NCBI GenBank assembly: GCA_031425035.1
Contig: JANPIN010000077.1
Location: 56,854 to 120,853, forward strand
DNA from: M3007 sp031425035
Lineage (GTDB): Bacteria > Bacteroidota > Bacteroidia > Chitinophagales > Saprospiraceae
Reading direction: 5' to 3'
Length of the DNA stretch: 64,000 nt
Shown here: positions 1 through 7,946 of the stretch, one piece after another
How positions within the stretch are numbered: the stretch's first letter is position 1
Layout of the letters: each line of letters starts with the position of its first letter
The notes under the pieces: generated by a model
The model's input: only the letters and a program-made list of their open reading frames with translations
Databases searched by the model: none
Told to the model about the DNA's origin: nothing
Position numbers and translations under genes: made by a program

Positions 1-905
1 AAAAGGGCGTTACTGACTAAAAAGGAACGCACTTCCTGGCGTCCGTAATCGAAGACATAGCTGTTCCAATCCGGTTGAAAGCCCCGGCGCGGATCGGCGT
101 ATTCGAACAAATGCGTACCGTCGAAGAGGTATAAACCGTGAATATCTCCCGGAAAGTGGGAAGGTACCCAGTCCAGCAGCACCCCGATACCGGCTTTGTG
201 AAAAGCATCGATGAGGTACATAAGGTCTTCCGGCGAACCGAACCGGCCGGAAGGCGCAAAATACCCGGTCACCTGGTAGCCCCAGGAAGGGAAAAAGGGG
301 TGTTCCATGACGGGCATCAGTTCCACGTGGGTGAAGCCCATATCCAGCACATAAGGGACCAGTTCGTCGGCCAGTTCGCGGTAGTTGAGGGATCGGTTAG
401 CATCGTCGGCCAGTTTTTTCCAGGAGCCTATGTGGACTTCATACACCGACCAGGGTTGCGGCTGGCCGCTGCGGGCGCGGCGTTGTTCGATCCAGGCCTC
501 GTCCTGCCAGTGGTAGGTGTTATCCCACACGATCGAAGCGGTCCGGGGTGGCGTTTCCCAGCGCAGGGCGAACGGATCGCCTTTGTCGAGCTGCAAACCG
601 GCCGGCGTCGCAATGCGGTATTTATAAGTGGCGCCCTTGGCTAGTCCGGGAATAAAACCTTCCCAAATACCGCTGCTATCCCAGCGTGGTTGGAGCGGAT
701 GCGACGTTGGATTCCAGTTATTGAAGGTCCCGGTTACCGCCACCGATTTGGCATTGGGCGCCCAAACGGCAAAACATACGCCGGGCTCGCCATCCACTTC
801 GACCAGGTGGCTCCCCATTTTGTGGTGCAACTGGAAATGTTTACCCGCCTGGAACAGGGAAATGTCGAAATCGGTGAGGAGAGAAAAGGGTTTAACTGCT
901 GCCAT
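1..905 (-). CDS. glgB: 1,4-alpha-glucan branching enzyme GlgB, N-terminal part (cut by window edge)
   Basis: Glycogen branching enzyme: makes alpha-1,6 branches in cytoplasmic glycogen. Reading the minus strand from the ATG at 905 gives an uninterrupted frame to the left edge (about 301 codons), beginning MAAVKPFSLL. It contains the carbohydrate-binding module 48 part (FAVWAPNAKSVAVTGTFNNW near residue 50), then the start of the GH13 barrel (WSVYEVHIGSW; FTHVELMPVMEHPFFPSWGYQVTGYFAP; GIGVLLDWVPSHFP). The first module begins within about 20 residues of the start, so this is the short GlgB form. The catalytic Asp/Glu residues lie beyond the edge and cannot be checked. It is transcribed divergently from the Crp-like gene; a degenerate -7 element, TACCTTTC on the minus strand (1011-1018), lies upstream. 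Confidence 0.93.
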   Translation of the reverse strand, partial: MAAVKPFSLLTDFDISLFQAGKHFQLHHKMGSHLVEVDGEPGVCFAVWAPNAKSVAVTGTFNNWNPTSHPLQPRWDSSGIWEGFIPGLAKGATYKYRIATPAGLQLDKGDPFALRWETPPRTASIVWDNTYHWQDEAWIEQRRARSGQPQPWSVYEVHIGSWKKLADDANRSLNYRELADELVPYVLDMGFTHVELMPVMEHPFFPSWGYQVTGYFAPSGRFGSPEDLMYLIDAFHKAGIGVLLDWVPSHFPGDIHGLYLFDGTHLFEYADPRRGFQPDWNSYVFDYGRQEVRSFLVSNAL

Positions 906-996
906 GTGGGTCGTGCTGAAGTCTAATTTCCGAACTAATCAATGCGGTAATGCGCTCAACCAGGGACTAACTTCTGTATTATGTTAGAAGGTTTCT

Positions 997-1010
997 ACCC
1001 TGAATAGGGT
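997..1010. promoter_or_regulatory. Inverted repeat in the glgB/crp-like divergent intergenic region (possible operator)
   Basis: The sequence ACCCT-GAAT-AGGGT is a perfect 5-N4-5 palindrome between the divergent glgB (start 905) and Crp/Fnr-like gene (start 1127). It directly abuts the degenerate glgB -7 box at 1011-1018, a good place for a repressor or autoregulator to bind. A second, looser inverted repeat (CTTCT...AGAAG, 971-990) lies next to it. Neither half-site matches the classical Crp (TGTGA) or Fnr (TTGAT) sites, so linking it to the neighbouring regulator is inference from position. Confidence 0.35.
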
Positions 1011-1126
1011 GAAAGGTAACGGAATCCCAAAAGAATGCGCAAAGTCGTTGTGTGGAAAATTGCTTGGCACAATTTTGGAAGCCGGAACTTGCCTCCCCTT
1101 CGATAGTCCTACCAAAACAATCCCGC

Positions 1127-1807
1127 ATGACTGGACAAGACATCCTTGCCGCCTTCCAGAAATTCCCCATTTTTGCTACACTGTCTCCGGAAGATCTCCA
1201 ACGACTGGCCCACATGGCCGAGCCAAAAACTGCTACGCACCATTCATTTATATACCTGGCCGACGAGCCAAGCGAACATATTTACCTACAGTACAGCGGC
1301 GCAGTGAAAATTGGTATTTACTCGCCCGACGGCCGGGAAATCATTAAAAGTATTCAGCATCCCTATACGGTCTTTGGTGAATTAGGGCTCACCGGGGAGG
1401 CTACCCGCACGGAATTTGCCTGCGCTATGAGCCTCGATGTAGACTATTTCGCCATTCGGGCCGAGGATTTCCGCTACCTGATGCAACAGAACTACCGGCT
1501 CGCCCAGGCGATGCTGCTCTATATGGGCGAACGTCTCCGCCGGGCTGAACGCCATTGGGAGTCCCTGATCCTGAAGGATGTACGCACCCGGATTGTCGAA
1601 TTTTTAAAAGAAAGCGCCGGGGAAAGAGGCCGGCAGGTCGGTTTTGAAACGCTCGTAAAACATGGCCTCACCCAACAGGATATTGCCAACCTGGTCGGCG
1701 CCAGTCGCCAGACAGTGACCGCTATTTTGAATGAACTGCGCAAATCCAACCTCATTCATTTCAACCGCAACACCATCCTGATCCGGGATCTGGAAAAATT
1801 GAATTGA
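1127..1807 (+). CDS. Crp/Fnr family transcriptional regulator
   Basis: Cytoplasmic transcription factor of about 226 residues, the usual length for the family. Residues 1-120 form a cyclic-nucleotide-binding-type jelly roll (FATLSPEDLQRLAHMAEPKT, then VFGELGLTG). A long dimerisation helix follows (YRLAQAMLLYMGERLRRAE), then a winged helix with a clear recognition segment (GLTQQDIANLVGASRQTVTAILNEL). There is no N-terminal or central cysteine cluster, so it is not an oxygen-sensing Fe-S Fnr; the cAMP-contact Arg-Ser pair of E. coli Crp is also not evident, so the ligand is unknown. I chose the ATG at 1127 because an in-frame upstream start at 1052 adds 25 residues unlike the family. Divergent from glgB, which suggests but does not prove control of carbon storage. 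Confidence 0.9.
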   Translation: MTGQDILAAFQKFPIFATLSPEDLQRLAHMAEPKTATHHSFIYLADEPSEHIYLQYSGAVKIGIYSPDGREIIKSIQHPYTVFGELGLTGEATRTEFACAMSLDVDYFAIRAEDFRYLMQQNYRLAQAMLLYMGERLRRAERHWESLILKDVRTRIVEFLKESAGERGRQVGFETLVKHGLTQQDIANLVGASRQTVTAILNELRKSNLIHFNRNTILIRDLEKLN

Positions 1808-1823
1808 TAAAGTCTCTCCGAAT

Positions 1824-1971
1824 TTGTGATGCAAACGGAGCCGGATGGGTACGCGGATGCAACGGATTTGGCGGATTTTCACGGATTTAAAAATCCGTGA
1901 AAATCCGTAGTACCCGTAAAATCCGCGTACCCATCCGGCTATGTGTGCGTGATCACCTATGCGCTGCGACC
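1824..1971. repeat. Dispersed palindromic element, copy 1
   Basis: A nested palindrome between the Crp-like and OmpA genes. A perfect 20-bp inverted repeat has its arms at 1839-1858 and 1921-1940; inside it is a second palindrome built on CGGATTT / AAATCCG around 1873-1908. The left edge (TTGTGATGCA), the core (GCGGATGCAACGGATTT and TTTTCACGGATTTAAAAATC) and the right tail (GTGTGCG...TCACCT...GCTGCG) all recur in the same order at 44001-44128, which makes this a two-copy family in the window. It codes for nothing I recognise. It also lies where transcripts of the two convergent neighbours (1807 and 1995) must end. Confidence 0.75.
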
Positions 1972-1994
1972 AGGCTATTGTTAGCACGCACTCA

Positions 1995-3122
1995 TTACTG
2001 CCCGTTGATCTTCAATATTTTTATCTCCACCCGCTGATTGGCCCGCCGGCCTTCCGGCGTGGTATTCTGTTGAATGGGGTTTTTCTTGCCATAACCTTTG
2101 GACTGTACCCGTTCGGCGGTAATACCCTGGCTGGTAAGCCATTCCGCTACGGACTTAGCGCGGTTGGTCGACAGTTCGTTGGCAAATTGTTCGCCGGGAA
2201 CATTGTTCGTATGACCACCGATTTCCACGTACACGTCCGGGTTATTGCGTAAAAAGTTCAGCAACTCTTTTAATGCCGTTACACTTTCCTCTTTGAGGTC
2301 GTATTTATTTGCTTCGAAATAAACTTTATCGAGGCGGACAATATCGCCGGCTTTGAGTTTGGTATGATCCAGTTTGACGGGTGCTGGCGCCGGAGCAGGT
2401 GGTTTAGGTACCGGTTTAGGTTTTGGTGCCGGTGGTTTGTCGGCTCCTTTCGCCGTAATGACCGGAGTTTCCGGCATTTTCTCCGGTCCGCAGCTTATTT
2501 GCTTAATCGGCGAGGCATTATCCACCAGAATGTTACCATTATAAGGGAAAAGCAGCGGTGTTTTGTAGTAGGCTTCCAGCATAATATAATTCCAGGAACC
2601 CTTTTTGGGGCTCAGCCGGCAATTAGACGTTAGCCAGCGGGTGTTCTGGATAATGGAAGTTTCATAGAGCGGCTCCCCTTTTTCGCAGGGGCTGTTCCCA
2701 CCCCAGATGATCAGGCGGGCGGGGGTGGCGTAGCTGGAAAATGTCTGCGAAGTTTTCGTAGGGCTCATGTATTCCAGGGAGCGGCACAGGTCGATGGAGA
2801 ATTCGTAACACTGATTCTGTTCCAGCGGGCGACTAAGCCGCTGGCCCACCATTTCCCAGGTCTCATTATCCCGCACGACCAGTCCCAGATAGGACTGCCC
2901 ATTGCTGGGAGCCAGGGTAACGCCGAACCAACCAGGCTGCACATCGGGCGGGGTCTCCCCGCGTGGACCGCAATCGTTCCAACCATTTGGTTGCTGACCG
3001 GCCCGGGGTAAATCCTCGAAAGAGGGATTGACCAGCATGATCGGCGTATCTTTTTGGGCAATTGCCAACAGGGGTAAAGCCAGCAAAAAGGCCACATTTT
3101 TAACTTTACTTTCAAAAGACAT
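1995..3122 (-). CDS. OmpA-family outer-membrane/peptidoglycan-associated protein
   Basis: Predicted exported protein of 375 residues. Signal peptide at the N-terminus (NVAFLLALPLLAIAQ, cleavage near residue 23). Residues 25-215 form a beta-rich domain starting MLVNPSFEDLP, of the kind found in carbohydrate-binding-like N-terminal modules (galactose-binding fold suspected). A Pro/Lys/Ala-rich linker follows (about 225-255). Residues 268-372 are a standard OmpA C-terminal domain that binds peptidoglycan: VYFEANKYDL, EIGGHTNNVPG, LSTNRAKSVAEWL and GRRANQRVEIKI. The protein should anchor a surface or periplasmic module to the cell wall. It stands alone between the palindromic repeat and a terminator-like hairpin. 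Confidence 0.88.
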   Translation of the reverse strand: MSFESKVKNVAFLLALPLLAIAQKDTPIMLVNPSFEDLPRAGQQPNGWNDCGPRGETPPDVQPGWFGVTLAPSNGQSYLGLVVRDNETWEMVGQRLSRPLEQNQCYEFSIDLCRSLEYMSPTKTSQTFSSYATPARLIIWGGNSPCEKGEPLYETSIIQNTRWLTSNCRLSPKKGSWNYIMLEAYYKTPLLFPYNGNILVDNASPIKQISCGPEKMPETPVITAKGADKPPAPKPKPVPKPPAPAPAPVKLDHTKLKAGDIVRLDKVYFEANKYDLKEESVTALKELLNFLRNNPDVYVEIGGHTNNVPGEQFANELSTNRAKSVAEWLTSQGITAERVQSKGYGKKNPIQQNTTPEGRRANQRVEIKILKINGQ

Positions 3123-3313
3123 AGTGTGCTGTTTTGATTAGGATTCGTGGCGGGGCAATTGCAAAGGCTATGCCATTCGTTAAACCGCCTTGCCCGCCTT
3201 CGTACAGAGTTGCGTGCATTAACGCCGGAAACTCTGGTTTTCATGCCTTATTCTGAACTTTTGACGATCAATTAAACAATTACCACAGTAAAAAACCGGT
3301 CTGGTACGGCAAA

Positions 3314-3340
3314 CGGCCTGCGGCTTTTTGCCGCAGGCCG
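3314..3340 (-). terminator. Hairpin terminator downstream of the acyl-CoA dehydrogenase
   Basis: A perfect 11-bp stem (CGGCCTGCGGC, 3314-3324, with its complement at 3330-3340) around a TTTTT loop, 52 bp beyond the stop of the minus-strand acyl-CoA dehydrogenase and upstream of the OmpA gene. On the plus strand a run of eight T follows at 3353-3360, but no plus-strand gene ends here; I assign it to the dehydrogenase. Confidence 0.6.
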
Positions 3341-3391
3341 CTTCCGTAGAGGTTTTTTTTGAATGAATGATCCAGAAAATTACCCCTTTTA

Positions 3392-4615
3392 CTATTTAAA
3401 AGCATCGATTCCGGTGACGTCCATGCCGGTAATCAGCAGGTGAATATCGTGGGTGCCTTCGTAGGTAAGTACCGTTTCGAGGTTCATCATGTGGCGCATG
3501 ACGGGGTATTCATTCGTGATGCCCATACCGCCATGGATCTGACGGGCTTCGCGGGCGATCGTCAGGGCCATGTGTACGTTATTACGTTTGGCCATGCTCA
3601 CTTGTGCGGCGGTCACCTTGCCTTCGTTGGCCAGGGTGCCGAGCCGCCAGGCCAGCAACTGCGCTTTGGTGATCTCGGTGATCATTTCTGCGAGTTTCTT
3701 CTGGGTTAACTGGAAGCCGGCAATGGGTTTACCAAACTGCATCCGTTCCTGCGAGTACCGCAGGGCCGAATCGTAGCAATCCAGCGCGGCGCCGATAGCA
3801 CCCCAGGCAATACCGTAGCGGGCTTTCGTGAGGCAGGTGAGCGGTCCGCGCAGGCCTACGACGCCGGGCAGGGTGTTGGCCTTGGGTACGCGTACATCGT
3901 GGAATACCAGTTCGCCGGTAATGCTGGCGCGCAGCGACCATTTACCGTGGATTTCCGGCGCGGTAAAGCCGGGCATGCCTTTTTCCACGATCACGCCGCG
4001 GATCTTTCCTTCCGGATCTTTGGCCCACACGACAGCGATATCGGCCAGCGGGGAGTTGGTGATCCACATTTTGGCGCCGTTGAGGATCCAGTGGTCGCCA
4101 TCGTCCTGCAGGTTGGTGGTCATTTCTCCAGGATTGGAGCCGGCATCGGGTTCCGTGAGGCCAAAACAGCCGATCATTTCTCCGCTGGCCAGTTTGGGCA
4201 GGTAGTGCCGGCGATGGTCTTCCGAACCGAACTTATAGATCGGGTACATGACCAGCGAGCCCTGCACGGAAGCCATGGAGCGAATACCGGAGTCGCCGCG
4301 TTCGAGTTCCTGCATAATAATGCCGTAAGCGATCTCGTCCATACCGCCGCCGCCGTATTCAGCGGGTAAGGAAGGACCGAAAGCGCCGATTTCCGCCAGT
4401 CCTTTAAAGAGGTGTACGGGGCATTTGGACTTATCGGAATATTCTTCAATAATGGGACTTACTTCATTTTTCACCCATTGGCGCACGGCATCGCGGGCGA
4501 GCAGGTGTTCGGAGCTGAGCAGGTCGTCCACGCCGTAGTAGTCGTGGTGCTGATAGCGATCTTCGCGGGCGGTGCGGGGCTGGGCGGTGGCTACGCCATT
4601 TCCTTGTTCGGACAT
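3392..4615 (-). CDS. gcdH: Acyl-CoA dehydrogenase, glutaryl-CoA dehydrogenase type
   Basis: FAD-dependent cytoplasmic enzyme of 407 residues. The best family match from memory is glutaryl-CoA dehydrogenase (glutaryl-CoA to crotonyl-CoA plus CO2, in lysine/tryptophan breakdown): it shares ELERGDSGIRSMASVQGSLVM, IGCFGLTEPDAGSNP, KMWITNSPLADIAVVWA, RYGIAWGAIGAALDCYD, RMQFGKPIAGFQLTQKKLA and TYEGTHDIHLL. The Glu of the YEGTHD motif (about residue 386) is the catalytic base position of this family. Domain order is the usual alpha / beta-barrel / alpha. No other lysine-catabolism genes are next to it, so the substrate is inferred from motifs only. Confidence 0.88.
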   Translation of the reverse strand: MSEQGNGVATAQPRTAREDRYQHHDYYGVDDLLSSEHLLARDAVRQWVKNEVSPIIEEYSDKSKCPVHLFKGLAEIGAFGPSLPAEYGGGGMDEIAYGIIMQELERGDSGIRSMASVQGSLVMYPIYKFGSEDHRRHYLPKLASGEMIGCFGLTEPDAGSNPGEMTTNLQDDGDHWILNGAKMWITNSPLADIAVVWAKDPEGKIRGVIVEKGMPGFTAPEIHGKWSLRASITGELVFHDVRVPKANTLPGVVGLRGPLTCLTKARYGIAWGAIGAALDCYDSALRYSQERMQFGKPIAGFQLTQKKLAEMITEITKAQLLAWRLGTLANEGKVTAAQVSMAKRNNVHMALTIAREARQIHGGMGITNEYPVMRHMMNLETVLTYEGTHDIHLLITGMDVTGIDAFK

Positions 4616-4727
4616 TTTTCCCTTTATTTTGGTTAGGTAAATTGCTGAAGTAGAGCGGTTTTCAGGTCGTCGTTCCCGGACGTTTTTTCAAAAAAACAAA
4701 CCGAAAAAGGCCTTTTAAAATCCTCCG

Positions 4728-4735
4728 CAAAAGTA
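4728..4735 (-). promoter_or_regulatory. Candidate -7 promoter element for the acyl-CoA dehydrogenase
   Basis: The minus strand reads TACTTTTG, an exact Bacteroidota -7 box (TAnnTTTG), about 113 bp upstream of the ATG at 4615 in an AT-rich gap (4616-4852). No good -33 TTG at 17-21 bp spacing is visible. Confidence 0.4.
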
Positions 4736-4852
4736 AACAAACTTTTTAAGCGTCTGGCGACAGAAGTTACATTTTTCTTATTTTGACAGAATATAATTTC
4801 TTAAATACTTAAAAAACTTATTTAAAAACGAAGATGCTTTGGAGCTGATTCG

Positions 4853-5188
4853 CTACCACGCCCAGTCGTCCATGCCTTCCAGGGGGATGGGCTTCACCGT
4901 TTTTTTGGTATGCACCCGCTGCTGCTGCCGTTCCAGCACCAGTCGGGCGAGGGCCAGGGCGGGCGGTTCGGGCGAGGCCGGGTGCAGGGCGATGTTGATC
5001 TTGGGTTCCAGCACATCGAGGCGGTAAAGCATACTCAGCAGGTAGTCGGGCTGGCGTTCGAGCATTTGATCGATCCGTTCGGCGAGCAGGGCGAGCAGTT
5101 CCGCTTCCGTAGTGGGCGGCGCGGCGGTTTCCAGTTCGAAGGGTCCGCGTAAAAGATCGGTAGTCTGTTGCAGAGAGTCGTCCGTCAT
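4853..5188 (-). CDS. Small conserved hypothetical protein (111 aa)
   Basis: I do not recognise a named domain. The protein is acidic and helical in the N-terminal two thirds (MTDDSLQQTTDLL; LLALLAERIDQMLERQPDYL; SMLYRLDVLEPKINIAL) and ends in a basic tail followed by MDDWAW. It has no signal peptide or membrane segment, so it is probably cytoplasmic. I start it at the ATG at 5188 and not at 5248, because a perfect -7 box (5193-5200, minus strand) ends only four bases before that ATG, so the transcript would be almost leaderless and could not include the upstream start. It is divergent from the cystathionine synthase gene. Confidence 0.7.
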   Translation of the reverse strand: MTDDSLQQTTDLLRGPFELETAAPPTTEAELLALLAERIDQMLERQPDYLLSMLYRLDVLEPKINIALHPASPEPPALALARLVLERQQQRVHTKKTVKPIPLEGMDDWAW

Positions 5189-5192
5189 AGTG

Positions 5193-5200
5193 CAAAGGTA
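5193..5200 (-). promoter_or_regulatory. -7 promoter element of the small hypothetical gene (leaderless transcript expected)
   Basis: Minus strand TACCTTTG followed by CACT and then the ATG at 5188. Transcription in this phylum starts a few bases after the -7 box, so the mRNA would begin at or next to the start codon. Confidence 0.6.
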
Positions 5201-5264
5201 GGCGAGTTTGCACTGGCAGTTTTCGGCGAATACAATTTCCGCTTCCAAAAGCAGGCCATTGCCC

Positions 5265-5272
5265 TACCTTTG
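5265..5272 (+). promoter_or_regulatory. -7 promoter element of the cystathionine gamma-synthase gene
   Basis: Plus strand TACCTTTG followed by CGCGC, 34 bp before the ATG at 5307. It supports 5307 over an in-frame start at 5208, which lies upstream of the promoter. Confidence 0.6.
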
Positions 5273-5306
5273 CGCGCCTTTAATCAATCATCCACCACCT
5301 GACATT

Positions 5307-6452
5307 ATGAAATTCGCGACAAAAGTAATTCACGCGGGCATCGAGCCGGATCCATCGACCGGCGCCGTGATGACCCCAATTTTTCAGACCTCCACCTATG
5401 CACAATCGGCGCCCGGCGAACACCAGGGGTACGAATATGCCCGTACCCAGAATCCCACCCGTACGGTGTTGGAGCGCAATCTGGCCGCCCTCGAAAACGG
5501 GGTGGACGCCATTTGTTTCGGCTCCGGACTGGCGGCGCAGGATGCGGTGACCAAGCTCTTCGCTTCCGGCGATGAAATACTGGCGGTCAATGACTTATAC
5601 GGCGGCAGTTACCGCCAGATGGTGCGTATATTTGGGCAGTGGGGTCTGAAAAGCCGCTTCGTTGATATGTACACCGCTGAAAATGTGGAACGCGAAATCG
5701 GGCCGGACACCAAACTGATCTGGATCGAAACGCCCACCAACCCCATGCTCAATGTGGTGGATATTGCAGCCGTTTGTGCCATTGCCAAAAAACACGGCAT
5801 TCTCACCTGCGTCGACAACACCTTCGCTTCGCCATTTCTGCAAAATCCCCTCGATATGGGCGCCGACATCGTGCTGCATTCGGCTACGAAATACCTCGGC
5901 GGCCACTCCGACGTGGTGCACGGTTGCCTGGTCGTGAAAGATCCGGAGCTGGGGCAGCGGCTGCATTTTATCCAGAATGCGAGTGGCGCCGTGCCGGGAC
6001 CGCAGGACTGTTTCCTGATATTACGCGGCATTAAAACGCTGCATTTGCGGGTCGAACGGGCTTGCCAGAATGCCGAGAAAGTGGCGCAATTTCTGGCGGC
6101 GCATCCCAAGGTGGCCAAGGTATTCTGGCCGGGATTTGCCGACCATCCCAACCACGCGATTGCTAAAAAGCAAATGCGGATGTTTGGCGGTATGGTCTCC
6201 TTTGATCTGCATGACAATACCCTGGAAGCCGCTACGCGGGTGTTGAGCGGCACCCATCTGTTTACCCTGGCCGAATCGCTGGGCGGCGTGGAATCGCTCA
6301 TCGGGCACCCGGCCAGCATGACCCACGCCAGTATTCCCCGGGAATCGCGGCTGAAAGTGGGGCTCACCGACTCGCTGATCCGCCTGAGTATCGGGGTGGA
6401 AGATGTGGATGACCTGATCGAAGATCTGGCGGCGGCGTTGACAATGGCTTAA
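5307..6452 (+). CDS. metB: Cystathionine gamma-synthase / gamma-lyase family PLP enzyme
   Basis: Cys/Met-metabolism PLP-dependent enzyme of 381 residues, the full family length. It carries the fold's hallmarks: MTPIFQTSTYAQ, YEYARTQNPTR, LAALENG...FGSGLAAQDAV, IWIETPTNPML, VDNTFASPFLQNPLDMGADIV and the PLP-lysine motif HSATKYLGGHSD (Lys near residue 198), then SLGGVESLIGHPASMTHAS. It acts in the cytoplasm in methionine biosynthesis (transsulfuration) or in the reverse direction as a lyase; sequence alone does not separate these. Start chosen from the promoter at 5265-5272. The gap to the flippase gene is only 12 bp, so transcription may read through into the polysaccharide cassette. Confidence 0.9.
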   Translation: MKFATKVIHAGIEPDPSTGAVMTPIFQTSTYAQSAPGEHQGYEYARTQNPTRTVLERNLAALENGVDAICFGSGLAAQDAVTKLFASGDEILAVNDLYGGSYRQMVRIFGQWGLKSRFVDMYTAENVEREIGPDTKLIWIETPTNPMLNVVDIAAVCAIAKKHGILTCVDNTFASPFLQNPLDMGADIVLHSATKYLGGHSDVVHGCLVVKDPELGQRLHFIQNASGAVPGPQDCFLILRGIKTLHLRVERACQNAEKVAQFLAAHPKVAKVFWPGFADHPNHAIAKKQMRMFGGMVSFDLHDNTLEAATRVLSGTHLFTLAESLGGVESLIGHPASMTHASIPRESRLKVGLTDSLIRLSIGVEDVDDLIEDLAAALTMA

Positions 6453-6464
6453 TAAAAGCGCATA

Positions 6465-7934
6465 ATGGGCCTCGTACAACGGCAAAGTATTAAATACAGC
6501 ATCATGAACTGGGTCGGGGTACTGATCGGGGTTTTCAGTACGCTGTTTATTTATCCGCATGCGCTGGAGGAATACGGTTTAATGCGGTTTTTGCTGGATA
6601 CCTCCATGTTGTTATTCCCTTTGTTATCCATCGGGATCAACTCGCTGACGATCCGTTTTTTTCCGCAATTTGAAAATAGTGAAAGGGGCCACCATGGTTT
6701 TCTGGGCGTTTTGCTGTTGTGGGGCGTAGCTGGATACGCTTTTTTTGCCTTGCTGGCCCTGCTTGGCTGGCCGTATATTTTTGAATTTTACAAGGGCCGC
6801 AGCGTCTTGTTTCCGCAGTATTTGTGGCTGCTGTTTCCCTTGTCTTTCCTGACCCTGCTGAATTCCATTTTCAGCCAGTACACCATTAATTTCAAGCGCA
6901 TCGTCATTCCTTCGCTGCTGCTGGATTTTTCCCAGAAGGTGACTTTACCGCTGCTGGTGCTGGCTTACTGGCAACACTGGATTTCCCTCGAACTGATGCT
7001 GACCGGGGTCGTGGTGTACATGGTGGTGGTGACTGCGGGTTTCGTTACGTATATTGTGTACCTGCGCGCCTGGTTCTGGCGGCCGGATTTCTACTTTTTT
7101 AATTGGGCCATGGTGCGTAAAATGCTGGATTACGCGGCTTTCGGCATGATCGGCGGCATTGGTTTCGTGCTGGTTTCCAAACTGGACGGCTGGTTTGTGA
7201 CCACGTATATCAACCTGAAAAGCAACGGTATTTACGCCATTTCCGCTTTTATCGCCAATGTGATGGAAGTGCCGGCGCGGGCGGTCATTACCATTAGTAT
7301 TCCCTTGATTGCCAAGCACTTCCATGAAAAAAACATGGACGCCATTGCGCTGCTGTACCGGCAGGTGTCTATTAACATGTTCATTGCGGGGCTGCTGCTG
7401 TTCGGCGCGTTCTGGGTTTCCGTCACCCCTTTTTTCCAGATCATTGCCAACGGGGATGTTTTGGAAGTGGGGCGCCCGGTCATTCTGCTGCTGGGTACGG
7501 CCAAACTGGTGGATATGGCGACCGGTTTGAACAATTATATTCTCAATTACTCCCCGTATTTCCGCTACTCCTACCTGCAAATTGCCTTGCCGGCCATTCT
7601 GAGTATTGGCCTCAGCATCTGGCTGGTTCCTGTGCTGGGCATGACCGGTGCGGCTATTGCTTCCCTATGCGCCACCTCATTTTATAACCTCATCAGCCTG
7701 GGCCTGAACTGGTATTTCTTTCGCATGCAGCCTTTTTCCATGCAGTTATTGAAGGCCTTGCTGTTTGCCGGGCTGGCTTTTGGTATTACCTGGCTGCTGC
7801 CGATGCCGGCGCAGGCCTGGGTGGCTGTTTTTGTGAAATCCGGTACGTTTACGCTACTTTTCGGCGTGGCTATACTGGGTTTCGACGTCTCGCCGGACCT
7901 CAATAATCTGGTCAATAAATTTTTAAAACGATAA
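6465..7934 (+). CDS. Polysaccharide/lipid-linked oligosaccharide flippase (MOP/Wzx-like)
   Basis: Integral inner-membrane protein of 489 residues with about 14 hydrophobic segments spread evenly over its length, as in the MOP exporter superfamily (RfbX/Wzx/PST). It starts MGLVQRQSIKYSIMNWVGVLIGVFSTLF, the typical opening helix, and has the characteristic KLDGWFVTTYINLKSNGIYAI segment around residue 240. It probably flips a lipid-linked glycan across the inner membrane. It starts 12 bp after metB, and the methyltransferase and glycosyltransferase follow within 12 bp and with a 4-bp overlap, so the three form one transcription unit for a surface glycan. Confidence 0.88.
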   Translation: MGLVQRQSIKYSIMNWVGVLIGVFSTLFIYPHALEEYGLMRFLLDTSMLLFPLLSIGINSLTIRFFPQFENSERGHHGFLGVLLLWGVAGYAFFALLALLGWPYIFEFYKGRSVLFPQYLWLLFPLSFLTLLNSIFSQYTINFKRIVIPSLLLDFSQKVTLPLLVLAYWQHWISLELMLTGVVVYMVVVTAGFVTYIVYLRAWFWRPDFYFFNWAMVRKMLDYAAFGMIGGIGFVLVSKLDGWFVTTYINLKSNGIYAISAFIANVMEVPARAVITISIPLIAKHFHEKNMDAIALLYRQVSINMFIAGLLLFGAFWVSVTPFFQIIANGDVLEVGRPVILLLGTAKLVDMATGLNNYILNYSPYFRYSYLQIALPAILSIGLSIWLVPVLGMTGAAIASLCATSFYNLISLGLNWYFFRMQPFSMQLLKALLFAGLAFGITWLLPMPAQAWVAVFVKSGTFTLLFGVAILGFDVSPDLNNLVNKFLKR

Positions 7935-7946
7935 ACAAAGCCTGAC

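Noticed and set aside
6021..6560. 179-codon minus-strand frame over metB
   Set aside because: Overlaps the PLP-enzyme frame, no family features, and no promoter.
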